This document shows, in pieces, positions 11,543 to 22,500 of a DNA stretch of 64,000 nt. The stretch covers positions 11,687,395 to 11,751,394 of the forward strand of contig OX336345.1 in assembly GCA_946902875.1 (NCBI GenBank), given 5' to 3'. How positions within the stretch are numbered: position 1 is the first letter of the stretch; each line of letters begins with the position of its first letter. The DNA comes from Nematopogon swammerdamellus (Eukaryota; Arthropoda; Insecta; Lepidoptera; Adelidae). Made by a program: the position numbers and the translations under genes. The notes beneath the pieces are model-generated. The model did no database searches. It was not told the origin of the DNA and saw only the letters and a list, made by a program, of their open reading frames with translations.

Positions 11543-12344
11543 TAGGCCGGTCAAAATCGACAATAAATTAACAAAACATGATGTATCTCTGATTTTTTAG
11601 TATGTTGTTCGGACCCATTAGGGCTATGTATACCGAAGTTTGCAATTCCCAAAAAGTTGTGGAAAATTTTTTACACACCAAGAACCGCGAAATTTTTCGC
11701 CTGCCCCCGATGAGCTCCTAAAACTCCTCTCTTGTAAATGCAAGAAGGGGTGCAGAGGTGGCTGCACTTGCCTGAAAGCAGGGCTCAGATGTTCTGTAAT
11801 GCTGCCTGCTCTGGGAAAACGTGCCAGAACGCTGCCCTTATCATCATTGAAGAGGACGACGATGACGAGCCTCAAGACAACCCTGACGATCCACCAATAC
11901 TGGGGTACCTACCTATAGGGGACGAAGACGGCGACCCACCAATAGTGGAAGACCAAGGAAGTCCAAAGAAGGTCTAAAACTAACATTTTGAATTTTTGGT
12001 AAAAATTGCATATTTTCAAAGTGCCGTAATTCGATAACCAATTGACGTACAGAGCTCGGGTTGGGCTTAATTTGTCACAAATTTAATGTTCTAATTTCTA
12101 AGTTCTAAAAACGTATAAAGTGGCTTTCGACGCAAAATGCATGGATTAGGAGATATAGAGCAGAATCTGAAACAATGCCAAAAATTTCGCGGTTTTTGGT
12201 GTGTTAAAATGTTTCCACAACTTTTTGAGAATTGCAAACTTGGGTATACATAGCCCTAATGGGTCCAAACAACATACTAAAAAATCAGAGATACATCATG
12301 CTTTGCGAATTTAGCCATTTTTTGTGTCGATTTTGACCGGCCTA
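11543..12344. mobile_element. 802-bp DNA element with about 160-bp terminal inverted repeats
   Basis: The left end (TAGGCCGGTCAAAATCGACA) and right end are inverted. Similarity continues inward about 160 bp (11543-11705 against 12185-12344), with a few mismatches and a short gap near the tip. The flanks are TGT on both sides (11540-11542, 12345-12347). The uninterrupted SINE at 61240 has a single TGT at that place, so a 3-bp target duplication is directly supported. The interior carries a remnant CXC-type coding piece but no transposase, so the element is non-autonomous. The superfamily is undecided. Confidence 0.85.
11695..11977 (+). pseudogene. frameshifted fragment encoding a cysteine-rich CXC-like motif and acidic tail
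   Basis: One frame (about 11695-11800) gives LLSCKCKKGCRGGCTCLKAG and LRCSVM. A shifted frame from about 11798 gives ACSGKTCQN, then an acidic run (EEDDDDEPQDNPDD) to TAA at 11975-11977. Together the cysteine spacing (CKCKKGC, CTC, C, CSGKTC) resembles a tesmin/TSO1-type CXC domain. The fragment lies wholly inside the inverted-repeat element and is probably captured or left over from its autonomous relative. Confidence 0.5.
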
Positions 12345-12375
12345 TGTCTGCACCACTGAGCTATCGAGGCTGACA

Positions 12376-13800
12376 AAGTGTGTGAAGATTTCGCGTCATA
12401 TGGTTTATTGATAGTAATGTGCTGAGTGCACAAACATACAAACAGACTTCGATTTGATTCAACTTGTCATCTCGACCTACAATATCCTTTGATTTTACAC
12501 ATAGAAAAAAGAAAAGAAAACATAATCAATCAAGAGAACAGTGATCGGCGACCGTAATAGGGTTGTTATTACCGCACGAAGCCTATATTCTGCATTATAA
12601 GCACAACAGCGCCATCTTTTGACTACGCACACAATCTGGTGGTCATTTCAATGACGAGCTTCAAACAGCCGCTTCGTCAAGAAGTCATCCACGACGATGC
12701 AAGATACACAAAAAGTCTTAGTCTGTAAATACAGATGACGCTTTTAATGTTATCTTAAAGATTGTGGCAAAGGAAATGTTGAATAAGGGCAAAAAATCCG
12801 TAATATCGAAGTTTGTATTTTGAGTGATTTTAACTCCTCAATGAATTCACATTGGATATTTTGCCCCCACAGCATATTTTTGAACAGCCAGTCGATACGA
12901 TAATACAAAGGTTGTTAGCTGAAAACTTTGGTCCGCTGACCGATAAATTAGAAATTTAAAATTTTAATTTTTGATAGTTAATTTTATTCTTGAACGATTC
13001 TTATGTTTATTAAAGAATTGTTCGTTTAGGCGGCATAACGAAGTTACCTACATTATTCGACGTTTCATCCACCACATTTTATTATAGTTACCGTCTAACC
13101 GAAAAATTATTTAAAATAAGTCGAATTGCGGTAAAAAGTCTTAACAAATGGATTATTATGTTAATTACTAACTTTTAAACAAATAATTCTACAATGTCAG
13201 CAGTAATATTTTATTTTTACGATTAAGTTTTTTTTTTGTGTTTATAACATTACATACCTATTCGTATTTTAAAATGTTATTTCAAAATACATTATTCACA
13301 TCGTGCACCCTATGACTTTTGCATAATATTTAGAAAAAAAAAATTACAGATCTCATGCATTACATGTCCTTCTGGTACATTGAAAATGCTTTTAGGGCGT
13401 ATTCAAATATAAGCCTAAAGCTAGTCGCCGACTGTGAGTGTGAAAATATCCTGGTGTGGCTGAAGCACGAGCCTGACTCGTGGGCTGAAGCGACGAACTC
13501 AACGAGCGAACGCACTCCAGATTCTAACAGCGCGCACCTTTTCACTACATAATTACTTCTACTCCTCAAAATACTAACATTTATTCATATTTAAAAATGT
13601 GATTATAATTTACTTGCTTTTTCATACTGAAATATGTCAATTGTGAAAAGTAGAGAAAAATAGTCAACAATAAAAAAAAATAAAAATTTAATTCTTAATT
13701 TTCAAGTATATGCATACACGGAAAAAAAATTCTCGGAACGAAATAAAAAAAAAAATCATAACCCCCTTTTTTCAAATAATAAAAAAAACCATCCCCAGAT
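12376..13800. other. unassigned DNA
   Basis: Mostly AT-rich. A balanced-composition patch at 13370-13550 is open on both strands (65 and 69 codons) with no start context, splice sites or recognised motif. I do not call it a gene. Confidence 0.3.
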
Positions 13801-13869
13801 ATTGAGTCAATCTAGAAAATGGAAACTTTTTTTGTTTGATTTTTCTTGCTAAGCATGCAAGTCGCTTAC

Positions 13870-14034
13870 TGAATCTTAATCAGAAAAATGCGGACAACAA
13901 ATAAAGAAAAATCGTCCGAGCCGGGTAGCGAAGTTGGTATCGCATTGGCAGCTACAGCCAAGGGTCCCGGGTTCGAGTCCCGGCTCGGACGATTTTTCTT
14001 TATTTGTTGTCCGCATTTTTCTGATTAAGATTCA
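13870..14034. repeat. 165-bp inverted-repeat unit enclosing a tRNA-like body
   Basis: The arms 13871-13925 and 13979-14033 are perfect reverse complements over 55 nt, with one further pair at 13870/14034. The loop is the D and anticodon part of a tRNA-like sequence. The right arm contains the 3' side of the T stem and acceptor; the left arm is its inverted copy. TCAATCTAGAAAA occurs at 13807-13819 and again at 14032-14044, a possible target duplication. Confidence 0.9.
13914..13991 (+). tRNA. tRNA-like pseudogene with A and B boxes
   Basis: The A box TAGCGAAGTTGG is at 13926-13937 and the perfect B box GGTTCGAGTCC at 13970-13980. D stem GCGA/TCGC, anticodon stem TTGGC/GCCAA and T stem CCGGG/CCCGG all pair. 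The acceptor GTCCGAG/CTCGGAC pairs, but five extra bases (CCGGG) sit between the acceptor 5' strand and the base matching U8. The anticodon loop AGCTACA has G where U33 belongs. I therefore read this as tRNA-derived and probably not a working tRNA. Confidence 0.5.
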
Positions 14035-14049
14035 ATCTAGAAAAATCTA

Positions 14050-15080
14050 AAAAAATAGAAAAGTTAAAATTTATATACATATAGAAATATGTTTAACAGT
14101 TACCTTTTTAAACCCCCTAAAAACGGCTATTTTAAGCGTTTTTATACGATTTTCTCAAAAACTCTCAAACTTTTTAAATTTGTTTTCCACAATCTTGTGC
14201 CCTCTTCGATACGCGTCATTTGACACCCTAAATAATTACGTAGCCAAAACTCACGACAACAGGACGAATTCGCACTCTCGCTGGAAATCGGGGACTATAC
14301 TGAAGCGATCGAAAAGACATTTTCAATGTCAAAAAATACTTACAAACTATAACTACACCGAAGGTCACAGTGTCTCATTAGTATTTGCCTTAGTCTTTAG
14401 TATTCGTCCACACAGACTCTAGCACAAAAACCTTTTAGTTGTGCAAAACCAGATATTTCCCCCCATTTTTTGCAATAATTAATTTGTGAGTGCCAAGAGT
14501 TAAGCTTCAAGAACTGGATTTAAATTTAATGCTTTCATTTTTAATCAAATATTTATTAATCAAGCAGCATTGACTTTCCACGTTTCCAAATAGTTTTTTT
14601 GGTCATTTTAGGCGTTTTTACTATCGTTTGACCACCACTTCAATGAGGAAATTTTATTGAGTTTGTATGGGCATGTCCTTACTTTAGTAAGATTAAGTTA
14701 ATATCCAACACTTACATTCAAAGTTAATATCCAACACTTACATTCTTCCAAAGATAGTTCTAGCATCCTCGCGCAACTTGCATTTGTATGTTCCATCTCG
14801 TTCGCATTCAGTCTGCGAACTGATCCAATTTGTATGAATTATTGCTGGCCCTTAAGTACATAAGCAGGTGATCGTATTCCTTTAATCACTAATTACTTTA
14901 TTTCTTACATTTGTACGTAGGTACCGTACTTTACACGGTCATGACTTTGCTAATGACAGATTTTTTGGTTCTACCGAAATTTAATCTGAATCTTGTCTGA
15001 ATCACATATTTTTCTACACTAGAATGTACATACCTACCTACAGCCTACATTTAAATAATAATGAAAATACAAACAAACGT
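14050..15080. other. unassigned AT-rich DNA
   Basis: A short direct duplication, GTTAATATCCAACACTTACA, occurs at about 14698 and 14723. Nothing else recognised. Confidence 0.3.
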
Positions 15081-15089
15081 ACATACCGT

Positions 15090-15150
15090 CATGCTGCAAC
15101 CCGACAATCGGAGTAAGCAGAGTAATCGGTGTTGCGCTGCAGGAACTCGG
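15090..15150 (-). repeat. short repeat CCGATTGTCGGG-type
   Basis: Carries CCCGACAATCGGAGTAAGCAGAGTAATCGG in two overlapping parts. The reverse complement recurs at 58578-58620 and in part at 28458-28480, so it is a small dispersed sequence with a short palindrome. Confidence 0.5.
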
Positions 15151-15159
15151 GTAAATTAC

Positions 15160-16120
15160 AGCACAATACCGAGTACGACGCTTAGCATATAAATACTAAA
15201 GTACGAAGTCACTTACACCTATGTATCTATGTATGTCAATGTAAGGACCTAACGAAGGTGAGAGGTGGCTAGCCTGTGTTGTCCTTTAGCACGACACGTG
15301 TCCTTCCTTATCCCTTAGCCGCCTTTTATGACAGGCACAGTGAGAGATTCAGTAGGCCTGCCGAGCCACAAACGATACCGTGTGTAGATTATAATAGAAA
15401 TAGAATATAAATGTTTTATTGCACACACAAACACTAACAGAAGACATACAGAAGAGCAATAGAAATTAACAATACTGTGTGTAATGTTTATTACAAACTT
15501 AAGTTGTTGGGGCAAACTGTGTTTAGTTTAAGAGACAGCAACTGTAATAGAAATGTAAAGTTTATTGAAATAAATAAATTAAAAAAATGTGTACACTGTA
15601 TACATGTTTGCAACATTGACCTTTGAAATCCGCATAAAAACATTGTTAGCATTTCTTGCATAACCATGTGCCTAAATCAACATTCTTCCAGTTTGATCGA
15701 ATCTACGTCGATTCGACTATGGAGGGGACAAGAAACATTCACTCCACTACTCTCATCGTATCGCAGTAGACCGAGAAACTACGGCGATATGTTTCATGTC
15801 ATGACTTGTTATCAGAATGCATGGCTACAACATGTTCAGACTGTAATAGCTTCGTCCTAGTCGGGTATAAAAGCTATTGATTTCCCAAAATTGTTTTGGA
15901 TATTTCAACATTTATTCCGGGATCTGACGAGTTTTCGGCGCTTAGTTATTTTGCGATTTGGTAACAATAACGTAAATAGTGGCACTCTCTACTAATGTTA
16001 GTGCGTCTGTTTGTGATGTTTGTTTGTTTGGCTGCAAACTAAGTAAAATTCTGCTCTTTCTAAGAGATATACCGTCAATATTACTAACCTGACATATTCA
16101 GTTGTAATATAATGTAAAAC
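15160..16120. other. unassigned DNA
   Basis: Includes a TAGAAATAGAATATAAATGTTTTATTGC stretch near 15390 that recurs near 49305, and an isolated GTATAAAAGC at about 15865. No gene could be attached. Confidence 0.3.
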
Positions 16121-16129
16121 CGCATTCCC

Positions 16130-16490
16130 AGCGAGTTTGAGCCCTTGGGAATCTCAAGGAACGATGGGTACAGGCCGGATGGCATGGAACAGCCTAGACC
16201 TTGGACGCGTGGACACCCTCGCCCCCAGTCACATGGTTGGCTCTTGCTGCGAAGGCCCAAACAAATAAACACCAGAAGTACAGGAATTGTACTACTAATT
16301 ATGAGTTTGTGGCCTTCACGGTAGATACGCTTGGAGCATGAAGCTCGGATGCCGTCAGTTTTTCTAAGCAAATAGGAAAACAGCATATTGAGGCATCCGG
16401 GGACCGTCTCGGGCCGGAACGTACTTCAAGCAGCGAATTAGCATTGCCATTCAACGGGGAAACGCAGCAACCATCCAGCACTTTACTCGA
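16130..16490 (+). pseudogene. degenerate LINE ORF fragment (AIQRGNAA tail)
   Basis: In shifting plus-strand frames it reads RPDGM, then YEFVAFTVDTLG, then RAGTYFKQRISIAIQRGNAA. This is the same coding segment as at 50930-51292 (RPDAITLVPWTKGSS to FIQRVSLAIQRGN). It is a C-terminal segment common in insect non-LTR retrotransposon ORFs. Frameshifted throughout. Confidence 0.6.
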
Positions 16491-16604
16491 AATAAAAAAC
16501 CTTTAAAGGTGAACCATGTTTACGTGCCGAGTGTCCCATCACTGCATTGCTCTGCCGCACTGAAAGAAGATCGCTCGGAACGGCTATGAAGATTGTTAGT
16601 GTTT

Positions 16605-16655
16605 TTAACCCCCGACGAAAAAAACGGAGGGGTGTTATAAGTTTGACGTGTGTGT

Positions 16656-16710
<55 letters not shown>

Positions 16711-16770
16711 TGTCTGTGGCATCGTAGCTCCCAAACGAATGGACCGATTTGGATGCGGTTTTTTTTATTA
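16605..16770 (+). repeat. GT microsatellite within a CCCCCGACG-type dispersed repeat
   Basis: ACCCCCGACGAAAAAAACGG precedes GGGGTGTTATAAGTTTGACG and a (GT)n run at about 16650-16710, then CCCAAACGAATGGACCGATT. A partial second copy of the GGACCGATTTGCATGCGG part follows at 16862. Confidence 0.7.
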
Positions 16771-16901
16771 GGAAGCCTGTTTAATCGGGATGGTTCTTAG
16801 CTATGTTTGTAATCAAGTAATAAAGTAATTAAGTAATAAAAAAAATAATTCTCTTAAAAAGTGGACCGATTTGCATGCGGTTTTTCTAAAAAGCTTGAAA
16901 T

Positions 16902-17129
16902 AAAAGTTAAATTACAAATTTAAAAAACCCCCGACTCTTAAAAAGTCAAAAATAATTTCCGTTTACTTACTTAAAGGAGTCGGGGGACCGCTAAGTAAAT
17001 TAAATATAAAGACTCAAAAGTTGCGCGGGAATTTACTTAGCGGTCTACCGACTCCTTTAAGTAAGTAAACGGAAATTATTTTTGACTTTTTAAGAGTCGG
17101 GGGTTTTTTAAATTTGTAATTTAACTTTT
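16902..17129. mobile_element. hairpin (foldback) MITE with 100-bp arms
   Basis: The arms 16902-17001 and 17030-17129 are reverse complements with two mismatches, separated by a 28-nt loop. The arms contain ACCCCCGACTCTTAAAAAGT. SINE A sequence (TTCCGTCCAGTTCAATGTG) begins directly after the right arm. Confidence 0.9.
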
Positions 17130-17195
17130 CCGTCCAGTTCAATGTGCCCGGCACGCCCAAATGGAAACACTGACATTTCACCTAGCTGTCATTGA
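17130..17195 (+). repeat. SINE A internal fragment
   Basis: Matches the TTTTCCGTCCAGTTCAGTGTA to CTGACATGGCACCTAG part of SINE A, with changes. It begins exactly where the hairpin element ends. Confidence 0.5.
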
Positions 17196-17199
17196 CTGA

Positions 17200-17600
17200 A
17201 TGACTGACGAACAATCACTTCAGCATACACTTACACGTTTGTAGGTACATTTATGCAGGGCGGTTCGAAGACCTCTTCTGTCTGCTACAAAGGTACATGC
17301 CAGAAGTAATTTAATAGTTTTATCTCTATGAATATATCGGACTACCGAATTAATATCAGTTGGCGGTTTGGGAGCAAATAAAAATCAGAGGCAAAGATAC
17401 GAACAGAACAGCAGACTATGTCGCCCGCGAGCCCGCCAGCCGCCAATACAATATCGAACGATGCATATTCTGAGTAGCGAATGGTAATAGCTTCTGCTGG
17501 TACAAATGGGAAAAGCTCAACAGATTTGAATGTTGGTTATGGTGTGGACGACTTCCGGCGTCTGATTGTAATATGTCGTACGCGGAAATTTTTGAATCAT
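17200..17600. other. unassigned DNA
   Basis: No convincing frame or repeat. Confidence 0.3.
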
Positions 17601-17614
17601 TTTCCAGTGAGTAG

Positions 17615-19035
17615 GTGTGTTTTCTAAGCTAATGTGTTTAAAGTTGTTTATTGATGACAAGCAGTACGGTTTCCGTAAACAGCGATCATCAGGAGATATT
17701 CTAGCATATGTCACGCATGTGTGGGCTGAGAGATTAGACAACTTTGGAGAGTCGCTGGCAGTTGCCTTAGACATATCTAAGGCTTTCGATCGCGTTTGGT
17801 ACCGAGGTCTCCTCAGCAAGCTTCCGGCCTACGGTATTCTCTCATCCCTTTGCAATTGGATCGCCAACTTCTTGGGAGACCGATCCATATTTGTAACCAT
17901 TGACGGTGGTAGATTTCCCAATAAACGCTGGCGTTCCACAGGGCTCGGTGTCGCCTACATTATTCCTGTTATTTATTAACGACCTACTGTGTCTAGATAA
18001 CATTCACAGTTATGCAGACGGCAGCACCGCTGACGAGGGTTACGCTAAAGACTGGACTGCTAGAGAAGTGCGCATTGATGATGCTCAACGTCAAACAGTA
18101 ACTGTTTGACGACTCTGTAGTAACTGTTAAGAGTCGACAATGTTCTCATTATGGTAACCCCCTGGGGCCGCGAGAACCTTGTTGATTTCAACGTCAGCAA
18201 AACTGAAGCCCCTTCCAAGCTACGTTCCAGGGTACGGCCATATCTAATAATGACAAATTGGACCTCCTGGGCGTAGAATTGAACAAGGATGTGGGTTTTA
18301 GTGGTTTCATAGAGTCCAAAGCGATACTTGCCTCTCGGAAATTAGGCGTCCTCTACCGCAGCAGACGGTTCTTCTCACCGTCGCAACTCCTTATGCTATA
18401 TAAAGCGCAAGTTCGCCCGGTGATGAAGTACTGTAGTCATCTGTATGACGGATGCCCTTTTTACTTATTGGCGTCCTTGGACTCTATCCAGCCCCGCGCT
18501 ATCCGTCTAATTGGTGATCCCAAGCTTACGGAGGGACTTGAATCATTGGGCCACAGGCAAACAATCTGTTCTCTTACTAGACTACCATAGACATTGCTCA
18601 GATGAATTGGCTTGCCTCATCCCTCCGGCCCCCATCCGTCTCACTATACCCGCCGAACTCGCTCGGAACATCCATATGTTGTTGACACCCAACTTCTAAG
18701 AAAATATCGTTTTTCGAAATCTTTCCTGTGTCGAACGGCGAAAATATGGAACGGTCTTCCGGTGAGTGTGTTCCCCGCCACCTATAACCGGGTAATCTTC
18801 AAAAGGCGTGTCAATAAATTAGACTACAACCTTTTTGTCCGCCTCATAGCCGGCATGGCACCTCTCTGAGCGTGGTTTCGCGAGGAATGGTGTTATTGAC
18901 TGTGTCTGATCTTCCGTTGAAGTATTGGGCACAGACACCCGCGCCGGCTGTCTATAAAAAAAAATCATAGGCTTTTACAACACCAAATTTTTATTTGCTC
19001 TACAAATTTTTGCTCTACAAAATTTGCTCTACAAA
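17615..19035 (+). mobile_element. Jockey-type LINE fragment J3
   Basis: Successive frames encode a LINE reverse transcriptase. 17640-17930 has QYGFRKQRSSGD and ALDISKAFDRVW. 17920-18050 has NAGVPQGSVSPTLFLLFIND and a YADG in place of YADD. 18258-18590 has YKAQVRPVMKYCSHLYDG and LDSIQPRAIRLIGDP. 18640-18870 has LCRTAKIWNGLPVSVFP. At least three frameshifts. The tail holds three TTTGCTCTACAAA repeats (18990-19035). The loss of an active-site aspartate means it is dead. Confidence 0.75.
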
Positions 19036-19104
19036 ATGTTCATGCGATACATCCTACTCCTACCCAAAAAAAGGGCTTATATCGCTATCTTGCTTGCAGC
19101 CGTG

Positions 19105-19160
19105 GTATTCCTAATGAGTTTCTGGACTCTTGGTAAGCACGGTGAAACTCATTAGGATTT
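19105..19160. repeat. short hairpin CCTAATGAGTTTC / GAAACTCATTAGG
   Basis: 13-bp perfect arms separated by about 20 nt. Function unknown. Confidence 0.6.
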
Positions 19161-19313
19161 TGTCAAAGCCTCTATCTACACATTTGGACAACACGATGTT
19201 TGGACGCAGATCGTGTGTTTAATCTTTTCAATAAAGGAAACAAACAAGGTATTCATACATAACATATCGTTCGTTCGTGTTCTTAGCTCTTAGGCTAGTA
19301 TAGTTTCCATGCT

Positions 19314-19349
19314 TATAAATTTCACACGTAGCTTGAAATCAGTGTCAGT
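19314..19349 (+). promoter_or_regulatory. core promoter of gene 2: TATA box and TCAGT initiators
   Basis: TTATAAAT lies at 19313-19320. The arthropod initiator TCAGT occurs at 19339-19343 and again at 19345-19349, so the first initiator A is 27 bp downstream of the TATA box. This predicts a 5' leader of about 155 nt before the ATG at 19500. Confidence 0.65.
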
Positions 19350-19499
19350 TTGTTATAATTATTACGCTGATAAGCGCGAAACACCACGAACACCATACAC
19401 CAAGACCTTAGTTTATATATAACCATAATAATACAATGATAATGTGATCCGTACTAATCAATACAGTTTTCAGTGTTTTTAAAGTAAAAAAAAAACATA

Positions 19500-19578
19500 A
19501 TGATTACTCGAAGTGCAGTTATTTTATTTTGTGCTGCATTCTTTATATTTTTACGACATGGAGATGCAAAGTTAGTTC
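19500..19578 (+). CDS. gene 2 exon 1 (signal peptide)
   Basis: ATG at 19500, following an A-rich run. It encodes 26 residues dominated by a hydrophobic core (VILFCAAFFIFL). Donor C|GTAAGT at 19579, phase 1. Confidence 0.93.
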
Positions 19579-22500
19579 GTAAGTACCCTATTTAATAATT
19601 TAATAAGTAATAATAACGTAAAATGTTATTAGTTTGGCATTTATAGATTACATACCTTTCCCATACCTACATTTTTTTATTAAACCTATAAACCATTTTT
19701 TTTACGCTACATCACCTGACTCGCTGATGTCAGCCCATTGTCATACCTTGTTCGTGTAGGAGCAAGGTGACATGCCACTGCTTCCCGACGGTTGTGCCGG
19801 CTACACTGAACTGTACAGAAAACACGCTAATTGAGATTATCTTAAACAGATCGCCGTGTTTCGAATAATCATAAACGGGACTATAATCAAACTATGGAAG
19901 GCACGCAAATGTGTCTAGATTACCTCAAAGTAATATAGTAAACACAATGAATAGATTTGTAGTATATATTTTATTTATTTTCATTGATATAAAATTTATA
20001 CATTACATTTAATGTATAAGGTACTCATTAATTTGGTAATAGATAAAAAATTCTAATTTTTATACTTATGTACGTCTAAATTAAGAAATATTAAGGTATA
20101 TAATAATGGAATTCCTTTGATGAACTTTCTATAGGCCGAAATTTCTCCACACAATTATGTAAACATATAACCTCGTTTGTTGATTCAAACGATACATTGT
20201 TTATTCGACGATATTTATAAAATTCAAAATTATGCAAATCGATCATGTGTTATGTTATGTAAAGAATGAGCCTTAAACTGGTTTATAAAGAGTTATTTAT
20301 CATTAAGCTAGGTACTTTAAATTGACTGCGTGACAAAGTAGGTCATTTATTGGAATGTTCAAGGTTATGGCTTCAAAAAATAATTTAATTTATTTGATAA
20401 CCAACCCATATATGTAAACCGCATGTGCTCCTTGGTTTTAATCACAGAGCATTCGATGCAATGTGGTTTTAATTGTATGTAGGTATGCAGATAGATTATA
20501 ATATTAGATAGTGTTTGGGAAATAAAGTTGTATTTGCTATAATTAGACGGTTATTGGTTTGATATTAGGATTTTTTTTTTGCCCTAAAGGCAAAAAATAA
20601 AAAAGGTAAATCAATGACATTCAGATCCAACAAGAAATCTGTTAAAAGATCTTATCTACAGAGGGTTCCGTAGACATTCCCTTCTCGCGCGAATAGCGAA
20701 AACGTGCCACGATCGCGCTGGTTGCCCCGCGCCACACTCCACAATAATGCTATTTTCGCATTTTAGAATAGTTTTTATGGGGTTAGGACTAAATGGACGT
20801 CTTTATAATTAATTTTATTAAGCTTTGCTTTCCGAAGTTATCACCTAGAGCGGACGGACGGACATACACCTGGGCGATTTTGTAAGGGTCCTTGTCATCA
20901 TAACCCTAAAAAGGGGAATGTAACTCTAGGGCTGAATATTCAGGAGATAAGTTCAACTCAACATTACATAGTGTTAGTTACATAACCTGGCCTCGAAAAT
21001 AATGTTTTTCCTGAGACAATTTCAATAATCATACCTCGGTAATTAACGACCTAGTCCCATGTTGTGCAGCGTGCAGCAATTATTGTTCAGCTAGCAATTC
21101 ATAATAGCAATTTTTTAAGATAATAATTTTAACTAATATGGACTAATATTAGGGTACTAAGGTCGAACTTGACGATAAAATGTGTCGCATGGTTCAAGTA
21201 TTTAAGATGTAGTTAGGCGTGCAGTAAAACTAGAAACTTGGAGTGATTGCTTTGGTATTGGTTATAATTGTTAAATTACTTAAACATGGATAAGATTTCC
21301 ACTTTTTAACCATTTCCACCACCGAAAAAACATACCGAAGTACAACACTTTCGTGCTAGCAATTTGTTCTTGTCAGTGATAGATAACTGATATCTGATGA
21401 TGAGAGTGATGAGTAATGATGCAAATTTTTATGTCGAAATTAGTTTTTCTGTGTTTGTAGTTTTATTATCTCCTAGTTTTGTGTTTACATTCAGTTTTTC
21501 ATTTTTATTATTTATTTCGTCATAAATAAAACAATCTTAAAAATATATTATTCTCTTTGTATGGTTCGTCAATACTTTCATCGTCCGAAATTAGAAAAGT
21601 AAAATAAAAACCTGTGAAACTTGTAACAAACTTTTGTAATTTTTTTCTCCTCCAACAGCTAACTTCATACACCCATGCAACTCAACGGAGGGAGGATGTT
21701 TGGTCAAGTCTACACAAGACGCTATCCCCGACTTCGTGAAGGGCATGCCCGAGCTCAACGTGCCTTCCCTGGACCCTTTCTATATCAAGAAACTTTCCAT
21801 CACTCTTCCTGGAGGCCTGAAGGTCACATATCTTGACGGAAAAGTCACCGGGTTCCGAAAATGCATCGTTGACAATATTGTGTAAGCTTTTATCACACAT
21901 TTCAATCAATTGATTGCTTATTGCTGATTGATATTTTATATATTTTTTATATAAGCCTATTTGCTATCTCTATCTAATCTTCTTCTTCTATTTGTTCTTC
22001 TCCATATCATCTTTTGTCTCTAGATAATACTAAATGCACATGAATCTGATTTCAGTAGATACGTTAATTTATAACTAGAGACCAGCTCATTATTATAAAT
22101 AATAATAAACTTATGCAAGGGCTTAATTTTCTATTTAGGGGCGGGACAGGTAATTTTATGGTAAATTTACCACTGCTGCAATATTGTGAAGAGAATTGAA
22201 CGAATCTCAAAAATGAAAACTCGATTTCGAATCTACCAGTAAAATATGTTTAATTATGAAGAATTTAAAATCATACAAAGCCATGACCACATCATTTTGT
22301 ACCTGTAGAAGTTCCTAGACTATTTTGTTTTACATTAAATGTTCGTCTGAACTTTTTATGAGGGTTCCGTACCTCAAAGCAGGAAAAAACGGAACCCTTA
22401 TAGGATCACTTTGTTGTCCGTCTGTCTGTCTGGCTGGCTGGGTGTCTGTCTGTCAAGACCTTTTTTCTCAGGAACGGGTAGAGGTATAAAGTTGAAAACA

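Larger units (their letters stand above)
11180..12365 (-). repeat. SINE A copy with 5S-like head, split by a later insertion
   Basis: Minus-strand SINE A. The body is 11180-11460. The 5S-like block lies at 11478-11520. The head continues to 11542 and resumes at 12345-12365 with the A box (CCACTGAGCTA on the plus strand). The gap 11543-12344 is a separate element. Compare the uninterrupted copy at 61240-61613. Confidence 0.85.

Noticed and set aside
13355..13569. Overlapping open frames on both strands
   Set aside because: No start context, no splice sites, no known motif; compositional patch only.
15864..15900. GTATAAAAGC as a promoter
   Set aside because: TATA-like, but no TCAGT-type initiator at the right distance and no gene downstream.
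16483..16771. Threonine/histidine- or valine/cysteine-repeat open frames
   Set aside because: Translations of a GT microsatellite.
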